DNA of 64,000 bases from Acholoe squamosa. Taxonomy: Eukaryota > Annelida > Polychaeta > Phyllodocida > Polynoidae. The notes under the pieces are model-generated. The model was not told the DNA's origin and did no database searches. It was given only the letters and a program-made list of their open reading frames with translations. Below, piece by piece: positions 53,843 through 64,000 of the stretch; positions within the stretch are counted from its first letter, which is position 1, and each line of letters opens with the position of its first letter. The DNA lies in assembly GCA_949317995.1 (NCBI GenBank), contig OX439039.1, positions 73,728,002-73,792,001 of the forward strand, given 5' to 3'. The translations under genes were made by a program, and so were the position numbers.

Positions 53843-55962
53843 CAAGCAGGAAAGGGGCGAGGAGGACACATGAGGGCATCTGTCAGATTTCCTCTTCACT
53901 TCCCCAGACGAGTTGCTCAGCGCTGCTCCTTACGCTAACGGTATGAGCTGCTCCAAGCTGACCCCAATTTTTCGCAATCGCGCGGAAACGAGCGGTGTAA
54001 GCTGCGCGTTGAGTTGTTGACTTTAGCGATGTAGCATGGCCGGATTGTTTTCTTTATCATTGTAGCTTATGGTCGATCATGTAGCCACAACTGTTTTTCA
54101 TCCCGCAGACTTGTTTTCCTTACATCTTTATCGGTCTATTTTTGTCCTGGGAGTTATAACTTAATTATAGTAGGCCATTCTTATTGTGTCAAACCAAATA
54201 AAGGGAAGTAGAATATTTGAAATTGTATATACATATCCCAAGACTATTTATACATTTTAGGTATTTCCATTTGATGAATATAATGATATTTTCTTTTCAC
54301 TTTCTTCATCCAAGCAAATTCCTTTCTGAATTTAAATGACTGTGGTCGGGTATAAATATGACACTGTCCCAGTTCCATTACCTCCCAACTTTCACATAGT
54401 ACCTGTGGGAAGAAAAAATATATTTCTCACGGGATAACATTTTCAATTGTCTCCTTGTGGCAGATAGAAGCCAATATAGAACCACAAATACGCAACAAAC
54501 TCTTTGAGACGCCTTGAACATGTTGGCCGAATACCAGCTAACCAACAGCGTAACCAGCGTGTGTCACGAAGTGACCAGCTAGGGGCGTTGTCATGACAAC
54601 CTGACAACAAGGTGAAAACACTACCTGGGGTTATCAGCGGCTATCTGATATCAAACTCAGATATGATCAGATCACTATCACCCCAAGTGACATACACCTG
54701 TGCTTGGGGTTGGGTAAGGTCAGGGTTAGGAGGGATGCAGGAGGGAGGGAATTGGCCAATGGCGGCCACCCCGAACCGACACCCAACCGCCACAAGAAAC
54801 CGACCCCTGCCATATCTCGATTTATTTGTCTGTTTATCTGTACACACACCCTGACCCCCCTTCCTCCTATCCCACAACCTCCAGTATGTGAAATCTGCAG
54901 ACAGATGCGACAGGCTTCTTGTGGAAGGGCAGCAAAGAGGCTGGTGTCAGGGAGAAGATGAGGGAAGTGTGTAGATAGGGGTGGGTGGGGTATAGAATAG
55001 TCAGGGGTCTATTTCAGAACAGACAACGATTTGCTCCCCATTTGGATTCTTGTACGATCACATATTGTACAATCAGTCAATAAACATTGCGTTTCCAATT
55101 AGATTATATGAAATTGTTGAAACGCATGGAACTCAACTCTATAACAGAAAAAATACACAACTGCACAAATCTGTATTCAAGACCTCTGTAATGCTGTACT
55201 TATTATGAGATAGCTCCTACGATTTAGTCAGAGCTATTTGGGGATCGTAGGTTGAATTGAAACACACCTCTGGAGAAAACTTGGAATTATATAGTTGTGA
55301 GTTTCTGTGACCACAGAGTGGCGCTGTGTGTGGCATGGCTGGGATGGTGTACTGATAGGGCATCTCATAGTGTGATCCGTGTCCCCTGGAGGTCATGAGA
55401 TCGGACCTACTGCTGGGAATCAAGCTCAAGCCTCAAAGCACTGGAGCTTGGCCTTGTGAGGCACATGTATTGTAGTAGATAGCCCTCCTCCATACTATAT
55501 ATGATGCACCACGCAATCACGGTCCTCCACGGTGATCACTACCCATGACCTGGGCACAGCTTGCACTCCCTCTCCATCATAATAATGTGATGTATGAGTA
55601 CTTACTTATGATACTAGTGCGACCATGGAGGGTGAACAATGGTAATGGATTCCAAGCAATGAATGACCGACCTTAGGACAGATGGACACTTTCACTCACA
55701 ATGCTATCTTTATCGTGGAATTTCCCCTTTGAAGGTGACATTGTTCACTTGCCCATAACCCTGCGATCATCAATCTCTTAGGGCAGCATGAATGCCGCCC
55801 TGGTTTTTCTTCCTACAGTGCTTCCTTCAAGCACCATATTGAACAAAAAGTCAAGATACATTAAAGTACTATATGTTTCCATTAAATGGTTTAATAAATG
55901 AGGTTCTGTCAGTAGTAGCTTGCTCCCTATCCTCCCAGTCATTAATGCATAATTTAGTTGTC

Positions 55963-56181
55963 ACATTCTGCTTTAATGTACCATGCTCATTGGTCGTCGT
56001 GATGCATGATAAATGCAATACTGACGATTCCACTGCCCAGCACTACTGTATTCACGCATCATGCTGACCCTATTGGATAGATGCACTCTCGAATGGTCGG
56101 CATGATGCTCAAATGCAGTGCTGCATTGCTGCATCATGAGACAATGAAGCTCAAGATATCGTGTATTCCATAGAGCGTTAA
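55963..56181. mobile_element. Double-palindrome TTAA element, degraded
   Basis: Contains GATGCATGATAAATGCAATA with inverse ACTGTATTCACGCATCATGC, and GATGCTCAAATGCAGTGCTG with GCATTGCTGCATCATG. The right end is AGAGCGTTAA at 56181. No copy of the family was seen between here and 64000. Confidence 0.65.
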
Positions 56182-57599
56182 GGTGATCTCGGTTCCTGGT
56201 GGCACCATAGCACTCTACATGCATGGGAACACAGGTCGGTGGTAGAGGTGAAATCACAGATATTATGTCTGATAATGGGGCCCTTATGTTTCCATTGTGC
56301 CCATCCGGCTCTGTTTCTATAATATAAACATGGCCCATTACAATTCTAAGTTCACCTGGCTACGACATTCTCACATCCATCAAAATCCCATTACATGTTT
56401 CCTCAAGCCATTACCAACATAAGTGCATCGCCAAGCCATTTATATTCTTGATATTAGACAATGGTGACATTCCAGTGTACATATGAAATTGGTATTTACT
56501 GTGGGGAGGAACAGGGGTGGGGCTGCTGGTTTGGCATCTGTGGAAAGTTCCCATTGTGCAATATAACCTCATGTCATTTTAAGTACCTGAGAACAATGCA
56601 ACTTTATGTCTTTGTATTATTTATTCTGTTCATTCAGTCTTTGTATATATAATTACAAGTACAATGGTAAAAATTAAAAAAACAATACAAGTTATTCTAA
56701 TTATACCTATATGAAATTTCTCTATAGTTTGACCTTGGTGAGGACAAAACGTGGTTTCATTTATGTGTATGTGTGAATGCATCTTCCATCTGGGATTGGA
56801 AGCAGGAGGAAAGTATAGACACACATACATGACATCCCCCGCAGACACAACAAGCTGGAGGATATGCCCACTTCCTCCACCAATCTTGTATTACATCCTC
56901 CAGGCGTAGACCCGTCTTCAATGCTGTGTAGGGTGCAACATAACAATTTACTACGAGCCACCAATATGGCCGTCCACCTCTATACAAAATGTACTACAAG
57001 TTAGCTTGCAAAGAAACCTAACTGTCATAACTGGGTAGGTCCTACTTTGATGAAAAGCCTAGTGAGTATCAGAGCTATTTCAGATGTCGCTGGTTCTTTT
57101 AAAAGGAAATCTTTTTTAAGATGCACTGGGAATGAGCGATGGATCATGATCTAACTCTCAGTTTCTTACATGGATTCATTGTAAATGGAAGTGACCATTC
57201 TTTTTTACATTGCTATTAGTGTCAATACTCTTCTATGGAGGAAGAGAGCCAGGAAACAGGACTCAAACAGGACCAGTATCTCTTTAAGACAGGTGGGTTC
57301 AATGAGGGCTCATCATGGTTATGATGAGCTGAGGGCGGGGTGTTATGATGAGGGTAGAGGGGAGTCACCCATGAAGGGTAAGACACGTTAGACCTAACCT
57401 TCAGGTACATAACTTTCTACTGACCCCTGAGCCAACCCTCACCTGACGTGAAACGCCCGTGCTATGGTTGATGTGGACCCCGTAGGCTGAGGGACTAGGT
57501 TTGATGGCTTCCAGTAGGGTTCTTGCCCCAACCCTGAAAACTCCCTAGCGCCTACTAACCTCCAGTAACAGCTGAGAGAGGCAGTTATTATTTGGCATC

Positions 57600-57800
57600 A
57601 CAAACTGAAGACTGCCTGCATGTGTAAACTCAGCGCCACGTGCGCGTAATGCACGTCCTACTACGGGTGTTTCCATGTGTGTGCAACGGAGTCTGCGGCA
57701 GACAAATATCGTCTGCTGACAACTGATGATGCTGTCAAGGCAACCGTCGCCTAGCGACCTGCATGACCTCACTTCCGCCTGCGACGTCCGCCATTTAAAC
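57600..57800. promoter_or_regulatory. Candidate regulatory block with RFX X-box-like site
   Basis: GTCGC-CTA-GCGAC at 57746-57758 is an inverted repeat like the RFX X-box half-sites. It lies in a GC-rich stretch with GCCACGTGCGCG and CCTGCGACGTCCGCC. Function is inferred from the motif only. Confidence 0.3.
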
Positions 57801-58359
57801 CCACCCTACCAACCCTCCGACCTCTGAGATTCGGGGAGTAGCTCAAGGGTGCTCAGTATTATACCCCTTGCCTGACCTCAGAGCCCTCTGTGACCCAATC
57901 CATGAACAGCCCCAGCTTATTCAACAGCAAACACTTGCTCATAACAGAGCTTAAATCTAGAAAAAAAAATTAATAGCACAAGAGACCAGACTCCTGTTCA
58001 GGACCAAACAGAGGCGTGCCATGACATTTTTTAACGTAAAAATATCTAGGCCATTTGACAACATGCCCCAATAGAGACAAGTAAACGTGATTTCAATTGC
58101 TTTTGGCGCACGAGGGAGGGAGACATACGCTCGTGCATTAAACAGACGTCGGCGACAGACCCAACTTCCGGTTTAGGAATGACTTGAATCCCATCGGTGA
58201 AGTGAAGGTGTGTGAAGGGTTGGAGTTGGGAGATGGTGGTGTCTTTCTCCCTTTCTCCACCATTCGTCACTCACTTATAAATACATACATTAGGTCATAA
58301 GGTCGGAAATGTCGCCATCTGCCGATGCCCACATCATACGAGGCCCTCATTTGAGGATA

Positions 58360-58930
58360 CCGCTCTATGTGGCGTCCCGGGAGGAGTTGGGGGGGGGGGG
58401 GAGTCAGGCCCCCGGCCCCCGGGGAGGGACCCTTTAGGATCCGTCGGCGCCCGCCTCCGCCGTCGCCGCGTGCGGAGACAATGGGGCGTCGGCACCGCGA
58501 GGGCGGGCGTAGGGCGGCGTCGGGAGATGCGCGGCGTGACGCGTCGCGGCAGCAGCATCATCGGGCCACATTCCCGGCTTGGGTCCATTTATCACGGGAG
58601 GGGCCCCACCCTAGCCGACCCCTCTGATGGCATTCACATGTGGGCCGAATCAGCGCCGGGTCAGTCGCATCCCCGACCAACCCACCAATTCAATCAGAAA
58701 TCTGCAAGCATCTGGCGGCAGCTTCCATAAATTGCCCCTCTCTGTCATCTTCCCCCTCCTTCCCCTGCTGCCCTCTCCACCCGGGCCTCCTCCAGCATGT
58801 GCCGCCCGGCCCTGCAATGATCAAGGATCAAGACGGCAGTGCCCATCCCGCAGGCAATCAGAGGAAATCAATTAGGCTCCATCGCCGGTGCAGATGATAT
58901 CCAGTCCCCATTGAGCATCGGGCGCGGTCC
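58360..58930. promoter_or_regulatory. CpG-rich block, candidate promoter or enhancer
   Basis: The first 250 bp are very CpG-rich (many CGCG and GGCG words). The following 300 bp carry CCATAAATTG, TGATCAAGGATC and AATCAATTAGG, words of the homeobox and TCF type. Overlapping open frames of 80-86 codons on both strands are an effect of GC content. It could be a CpG-type promoter of an upstream ARID3 transcript, but no exon was recognised. Confidence 0.33.
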
Positions 58931-60679
58931 CATTGACGGCGACCTAGCGGGGTGGGCGGAGGGATAACTGCTGAGAGGTCATACGCCATATCTCTTCTTT
59001 ATATCCCTACGCGTGTGTTTTGCGTCATAATTAAATTGGCCCCTATGCACCCCTCCTCCTTCCATGTATCATCGCTACTTGTTGGGATCTTTCTGTGTAT
59101 TAAAAAGCCTTTGCTATTGTCCTCTGGGGTCTGCATCTTCTGAGGTGACCTTTTTCTCCAGCACAACAGTTAGAAGGAGCCCCCATTGTCTGACCTATAT
59201 CCACAATGGATGTGGCAGCTGATGATGGATGGAGACATGTTTAGATACAGCATCCCTGAAACTGGAGTTCCCTGTGGATTTCCTTCATCATTTATGTACC
59301 ACAAAGAAGCCATCACCACTCCTCCTTCTATACCATTCCCACAGACAGGTATTGCACTGGGAAATATCAAACCTGTGTCTTTTTCTATGGTCTCGAAAAC
59401 AGAGGTGATATTCTTTCGTTCTCTCTGCATGCCACTGTGAGCGTTATCAACTCGAGCGCGTTAGTATGCCGGAATGTGCGCCAAGCAGTCTAATAGCTTT
59501 TTCGATGAACACTTCCAAAACCCCTCAATGACAGAGATGTGAACAGACAAGGAATGTTTTACCCCTGCGCCCCCCCCCCTCCCAAATGAAGCCAACCCCC
59601 CTCCTCTACCTCCAGCGGCGGAAGCGGAAGGCGTCGGGAGCGGCGGGCACAGATGTGAGTGGGAGCGTATCGTACATCTGCGTCCCCGGTACCCATCATG
59701 CCGCATACCTCGGCCTCAGATCTGTTTCTATACCCGCCCATTACCTCTGCCCGCTCCCCTCCTCCACTCCGCATTTTAATATCGCAAATCTCAAAACAAT
59801 CGCAAAGTTATCGTGGACAGATGCGGCCTTCTGGCTGAGGCTCGCATTCATGCAGGGGAGCCGACACTACAGAGGGCCGATCAATTTCGCATTCCTGGTG
59901 GCAGAGGATACATTTCCGCCACTTCCCTCTCGGGCTGCATCTTGTGAGTGGGGGTTGTTTTTGCCTTTCTAACGCTCCAAACCTGAAATGTTCCCTTGAT
60001 ATCATAATTTCAAAACAAGAATGGAGTGATGGTCGACAGCTGGTGCTGGGCTGGAGGCAGACCCCAGAGGCCCCCATGTGACCCCACATGAGCTGCTCAG
60101 TTGCTCACAGATGTCGCCACCGTCTATGAGACCTAATAGCACTTACACCTTGGGGAACATTCACGAATGACGTTACTGACTAGGGGCGGGGGTCTCTTTT
60201 ACAAGGATTTTCGGAGAATGACATTTTGAGGAAAACTTCCAAGAAAAGGTGGGTGGGGGGGGGGGGGAGTGGAGTTAAAAAAAATCAAATGTTCTTGAAT
60301 CTTAGTTTTCATTTTACTTTGTGAACGCTCCCTGGCTCTGCTCACTCTCACACCTCAGATCTGACAACTACAGGATCAAAGTAGCCACACCTTTGCCGCC
60401 CCGTCACTTTGTAAGCAGCTCTCATCAGTAGCCACATATCTATCCTGCTCCATTCTGCTCTATGTACCGGCTCAAATACTCACCCCCTCCCATTCCCCTG
60501 CTCAACATCACAACCTCCAATGTGCTCTGTTGGCAGTACCTACCCACACGATGGCAGGCGATATTTTCTTTGTTTTATTTACACTCTGGTGTCATTAGTA
60601 TTTATTTTTCACTTTTTTCCCTCTCTTCTCTTTGCTATACCAGACGCCAGTGTAGTCCCTAACTACAAACAAACAGATG

Positions 60680-61260
60680 CCATTAGCTGAATTTTTATGC
60701 TAGGAGTACAAAGAAGCTATAAATCTCCAATGGTATAGATAAACACTTCTACTGATAATGAAGTCAGGGAACCAAAAAGGAAATCAATCTAAAACGCAGG
60801 CTCTCTCAACAGATGCTACACTTTTTTGTTTAAAGAAAAGCTAGTGTTTATTTTCTGATCTCATTTTGCCAGCTATGGAAATGAGAAAAGAACTGAAGAG
60901 AATGTATCCATATCATTGTGATGCTGGCAAAAATAGATCAGTACCCAAATGAATTTCACACATCAAGAAATGGGACCGACTATAAGGGTATCTGCAACAC
61001 AGTCGTTCTAACACATCCAAGCAGACAAGCCAGGGCACAATTTCCCCATCACACACGCTGTGTGCATTGAGGCGGGTGGGGAGGCCTTCTCTGGGGATTG
61101 GGGTGTCATCTTTATGGTTGAAATCAGCATTACTGCTTTTGTATTGAAAAGCTAATCCTTTACCTCAGACAAGGCCCAGTGAGGAACAAATTGAGCCTGG
61201 TTTCAATGGGTGCATCAGGCATGAAGCTTTTGTAATGGCTTTCAGGTTCTTTTTATATGT
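60680..61260. promoter_or_regulatory. Candidate conserved non-coding block
   Basis: A repeat-free stretch with balanced composition and words such as GCCAGCTATGG, CATTACTGC, TTTGTATTGAAAAGC and GCTTTTGTAATGG. It has no open frame of interest. The call rests on sequence texture alone. Confidence 0.2.
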
Positions 61261-62063
61261 CCCTGCAACAGAGGGTGGTTATAAGGGTAGGTGGAGGGTG
61301 GGAGGCACAGGGAAGGCTGGACAGCTGGTCGCCACGCAATGGTCAAATTCTATGAGTCACTGGAGATGAATCTGCCTTTGGCTTTGTTTCACTGAGATGT
61401 ATGGTAGATGTGTCGGGAGTGGTGGGATGCTGATAACATCTTAATGCAGGATTGCAGGTAAATACCTTATTGTGTGGTCTCTGGATGTTTCAGACATCCA
61501 AGTTGGCAGATAACGGTACATATATACCATCAGCCTAATCGCCAGCATCCAGGTAAAAACTTTACCATCTACCTGCTTTCACCCCCTCCCCCTATAAATA
61601 TCCCCAGTTTCCCTGGGGGCCACATTAACGGTGGACGACGTAACGAGTGGGGAAATCCTGTTATCACCCTTTGATAGAGCTTAATTGGGGGCGGGTACCC
61701 TGGGGTGGCCAAGCTTTTATATAGAGTCAGGACTTAGGGATGGGATTGGTCTCAACAATGGGTGTCAGTTAGGTGGGGAGTCAATACCCACAGACCCCCA
61801 CCTACTTCACCCAGTAGATTGCCATTGTAACCAAGGGGGTTTATTTGCCTTTCGCCTCATTACAACATTAACTGTAACCTTAGAGCTGGCGCCATCCAAA
61901 ACACAAGGTATGGGAATATAAGGGAGAGGTATTTACTTTTTTTCTTGCTATTCCTTTTCTCTCTACCACAACACTATCTTATCTGTGTCTGTGTCTTTCT
62001 ATTCATCACAGAGTGAATAGAGGAGTGGGTGAGTGGCTGGTGGTAGGGGTGGGAGTACCACAT

Positions 62064-62239
62064 CAGGGATGTAAGTCAGGGTGCTTGAAAAATTCTGAAG
62101 ATACACAAATAAGTTCTGAATTCATTGTGAATTACCATAAAACTCTGATAAAAAAAAATGGAAATCAAAGAAAATCTAAAGTCATGTTGAATTTTGAAAA
62201 TTCTGAAATCAGGCAAAATTCTGAAGACTTACATCCCTG
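62064..62239. mobile_element. 176-bp MITE with 14-bp inverted ends and 6-bp target duplication
   Basis: Begins CAGGGATGTAAGTC and ends with the exact inverse GACTTACATCCCTG. Both sides are flanked by CCACAT (62058-62063 and 62240-62245). The interior is AT-rich, with repeated AAATTCTGAA words and no coding capacity. The superfamily is not assigned. Confidence 0.88.
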
Positions 62240-63059
62240 CCACATGGTGCTGGGATGAGATATAGAATGCAAAAAAATCTCACAGATTCTTATCAATCTT
62301 TTGGACTGGATTGGCACTATTTACTAGTTTAAATTAAATGATGAATTAAGCACAAACGTGTGACCTGCTACTAAAGTAGGAGATTTCATATATTTAGTTC
62401 TAACTTGACTGAAAATACATTCAAAATCTCTAGACATCCTACATGGAAAAATGAATCGATCCTCTGTGTCAACCTAATAGTGAGGGATGTCATCATAAAA
62501 AAGCCAAGTTCTCTCATTACAGTATGCATATTTAATCATATAACACGTGAGCATATAAAGAGAACTGGCATATCAAAGTAATTGATCAGTTGTTTGCCCT
62601 CTTTTGTTAACAGAATGAGGCAATTCATGGTGCCACACCTTGTTAATACATGTATCTGAGACTGTAAGCTTTCAGTCCTTTTGTCACAGGTGGTAGGATA
62701 TACACTTTGATATCAAGGGGTCTTGTGCTATGATATATTATCGTGTACTCATGCAATGTGAATGGAGGCATTCTATGCAGCTCAGAGGCAAATAATCAAT
62801 GATTTGGTGTGATTGTGATATTGCATACATACATTGAAACATTACCTAAAGTGGGCGTTACCATGACATTGATTTGACATATAATGTTTTGAAACCCTGT
62901 ACAGACATGATGCTCCCAAATTCTTAATCGATTAGGAGTAAGAGCTAGTGATCTACACCCACAGACAGTGGCCACTGATGACAATTCTGAGCTGCTTTCT
63001 TTTTTCAGCACCTCCTCTCTCCTTATATCCCCCACAGTTTTATCTTCCATTTTTTCTCC

Positions 63060-63560
63060 TCAGCTGGGGCTATCTTGAGGCTGTGGCCGGCGGGATACTG
63101 ACGTTAATGTCCGCCCTAGCCGGAAAGCCGAAAATGAGCGCGTGTCGGTGTGAGGAAAATGTGGCCAGGCCATGGTCCCTGGAGAGTAACTATCAAAGCG
63201 TCGGCCACTACTCCTTGTGAAGGCCTGAATTTACCACCTGGGCAGTGGGCAATCTATTTGCTCTCCCCTTCCTCTCAAGACAATTGCTGTGGCCTCGACC
63301 ACCTCCACCCCTAGAGATCAAGAGGTAGGCAATCATAGGGACATTGTAATGAAGAGCTATGGTATGCGAGTTTAGTGCAAATTTGCAGTAAATTCTTAGC
63401 TGGCTGCTCTTATTAAAAGATTTAAACTCTCCTAGGTGGCCACCCACCCGCCCAGCAGATTAGTGAGAATAATGAGAGCAATTTGCAGGCCGGAAGTTTA
63501 TTTGTTGAGGCTGTGCGCGCGCAGGTGAGGCCGTGGGCTAGTGTCAATGAACGTCGACAG
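63060..63560. promoter_or_regulatory. Candidate conserved non-coding block
   Basis: Contains AGTGCAAATTTGC (POU-like), AGCAATTTGC, TTATTTGTTG and, near the right end, CGACAGGGGGCAGT, a partial CTCF-like core (about 63553-63566). It is repeat-free. The function is speculative. Confidence 0.25.
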
Positions 63561-64000
63561 GGGGCAGTCATTACGCCTGCGCAGTACAGATCGTTACAAC
63601 GTCTATATACCCATAATTAGTTTCCTGGCTCTTCTCTCATCACCAAACAAATGTACACACATGACCAAATGTTCTCTCACAAGGGGGGCAAAGATCATAC
63701 GTTTAGCAGAATAATCAAGCAGGAATCTTAACCAAATTACTCCATTGCTAACTGTATCGCCACCTATGTAGTTAACCTTGCAGCAAACGTATGCAAAAAG
63801 CTGCCAGACTGACAACAAAGGGTATTACACGGAGTGGGAGAAGGATAAGTAATTCTGACGCAAAAGGTTATTTTATGTATACATACAATAAGTGGGTTAA
63901 TTCTTTGTCTGTCGTGTCCTGAATTCAATGAAGGGGTGCAGATGGGGTAAGAGCTAATTCAGTTTCTCGATAATTCCAGGAGGGCCGCCTCCGGGGGCCG

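Larger units (their letters stand above)
48891..64000 (-). other. Putative giant ARID3 intron (or 5' flank), part right of the retrotransposon
   Basis: No coding exon was recognised here. It contains three clear double-palindrome elements and one partial copy, a candidate recursive splice site (52525/52526) and a MITE at 62064-62239. GC-rich or motif-dense blocks lie near 57600-57800, 58360-58930, 60680-61260 and 63060-63560. Whether it is intronic depends on the missing first ARID exon lying beyond 64000. Confidence 0.45.

Overview
The window is eukaryotic, most likely from a bilaterian invertebrate. The only recognisable host gene is a multi-exon member of the ARID3 / dead ringer (BRIGHT) transcription-factor family on the minus strand. 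Its exons have consensus splice sites and matching phases and sit in very large introns. There are no operons or bacterial-type genes, and most of the sequence is intronic: old transposon fragments, simple repeats and blocks that look like developmental cis-regulatory DNA. The species cannot be named from what is visible.

Layout. Four ARID3 exons lie at 18591-18774, 14686-14921, 6890-7072 and 4168-4482, in transcription order. They encode the C-terminal two thirds of the ARID DNA-binding domain, its conserved extension, a Pro/Gly and poly-Gln linker, and a REKLES-like region. Neither the first ARID exon nor the final exon was found, so the gene probably runs off both edges and everything from 18775 to 64000 may be one giant upstream intron. 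A tandem 3'/5' splice-site motif at 52525/52526 on the same strand looks like a recursive-splicing ratchet point in that intron.

The main accessory feature is an intact 13.5-kb Ty3/gypsy LTR retrotransposon at 35412-48890, in the opposite orientation to the gene. Its two 418-bp LTRs look identical by eye, it has a short target-site duplication, and all its long reading frames are open, so it inserted recently. It encodes Gag (coiled coil, low-complexity linker, capsid-like region, CCHC knuckle) and Pol in the -1 frame (protease, RT, RNase H, integrase, and an AT-hook-like basic tail). In the position where retroviruses carry env it has a 1225-residue ORF3 with two C2H2-like zinc fingers and a C-terminal helical region, but no obvious signal peptide or membrane segment. 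A small Cys/His-rich ORF4 and an 84-bp tandem array follow. A splice donor before gag and an acceptor 12 nt before the ORF3 ATG suggest ORF3 is made from a spliced RNA.

A second theme is a family of about 15 short elements spread from 1 to 56 kb. Complete copies are about 228 bp, are bounded by TTAACCCTTT...AAAGGGTTAA, and carry two internal ~60-bp palindromes. The ends suggest non-autonomous piggyBac-like elements. Other small elements are a 248-bp foldback (754-1001), a 176-bp MITE with 14-bp inverted ends and a 6-bp duplication (62064-62239), and a hAT-like relic (about 3880-4030). Candidate regulatory blocks are marked with low confidence, because conservation cannot be tested from one sequence.
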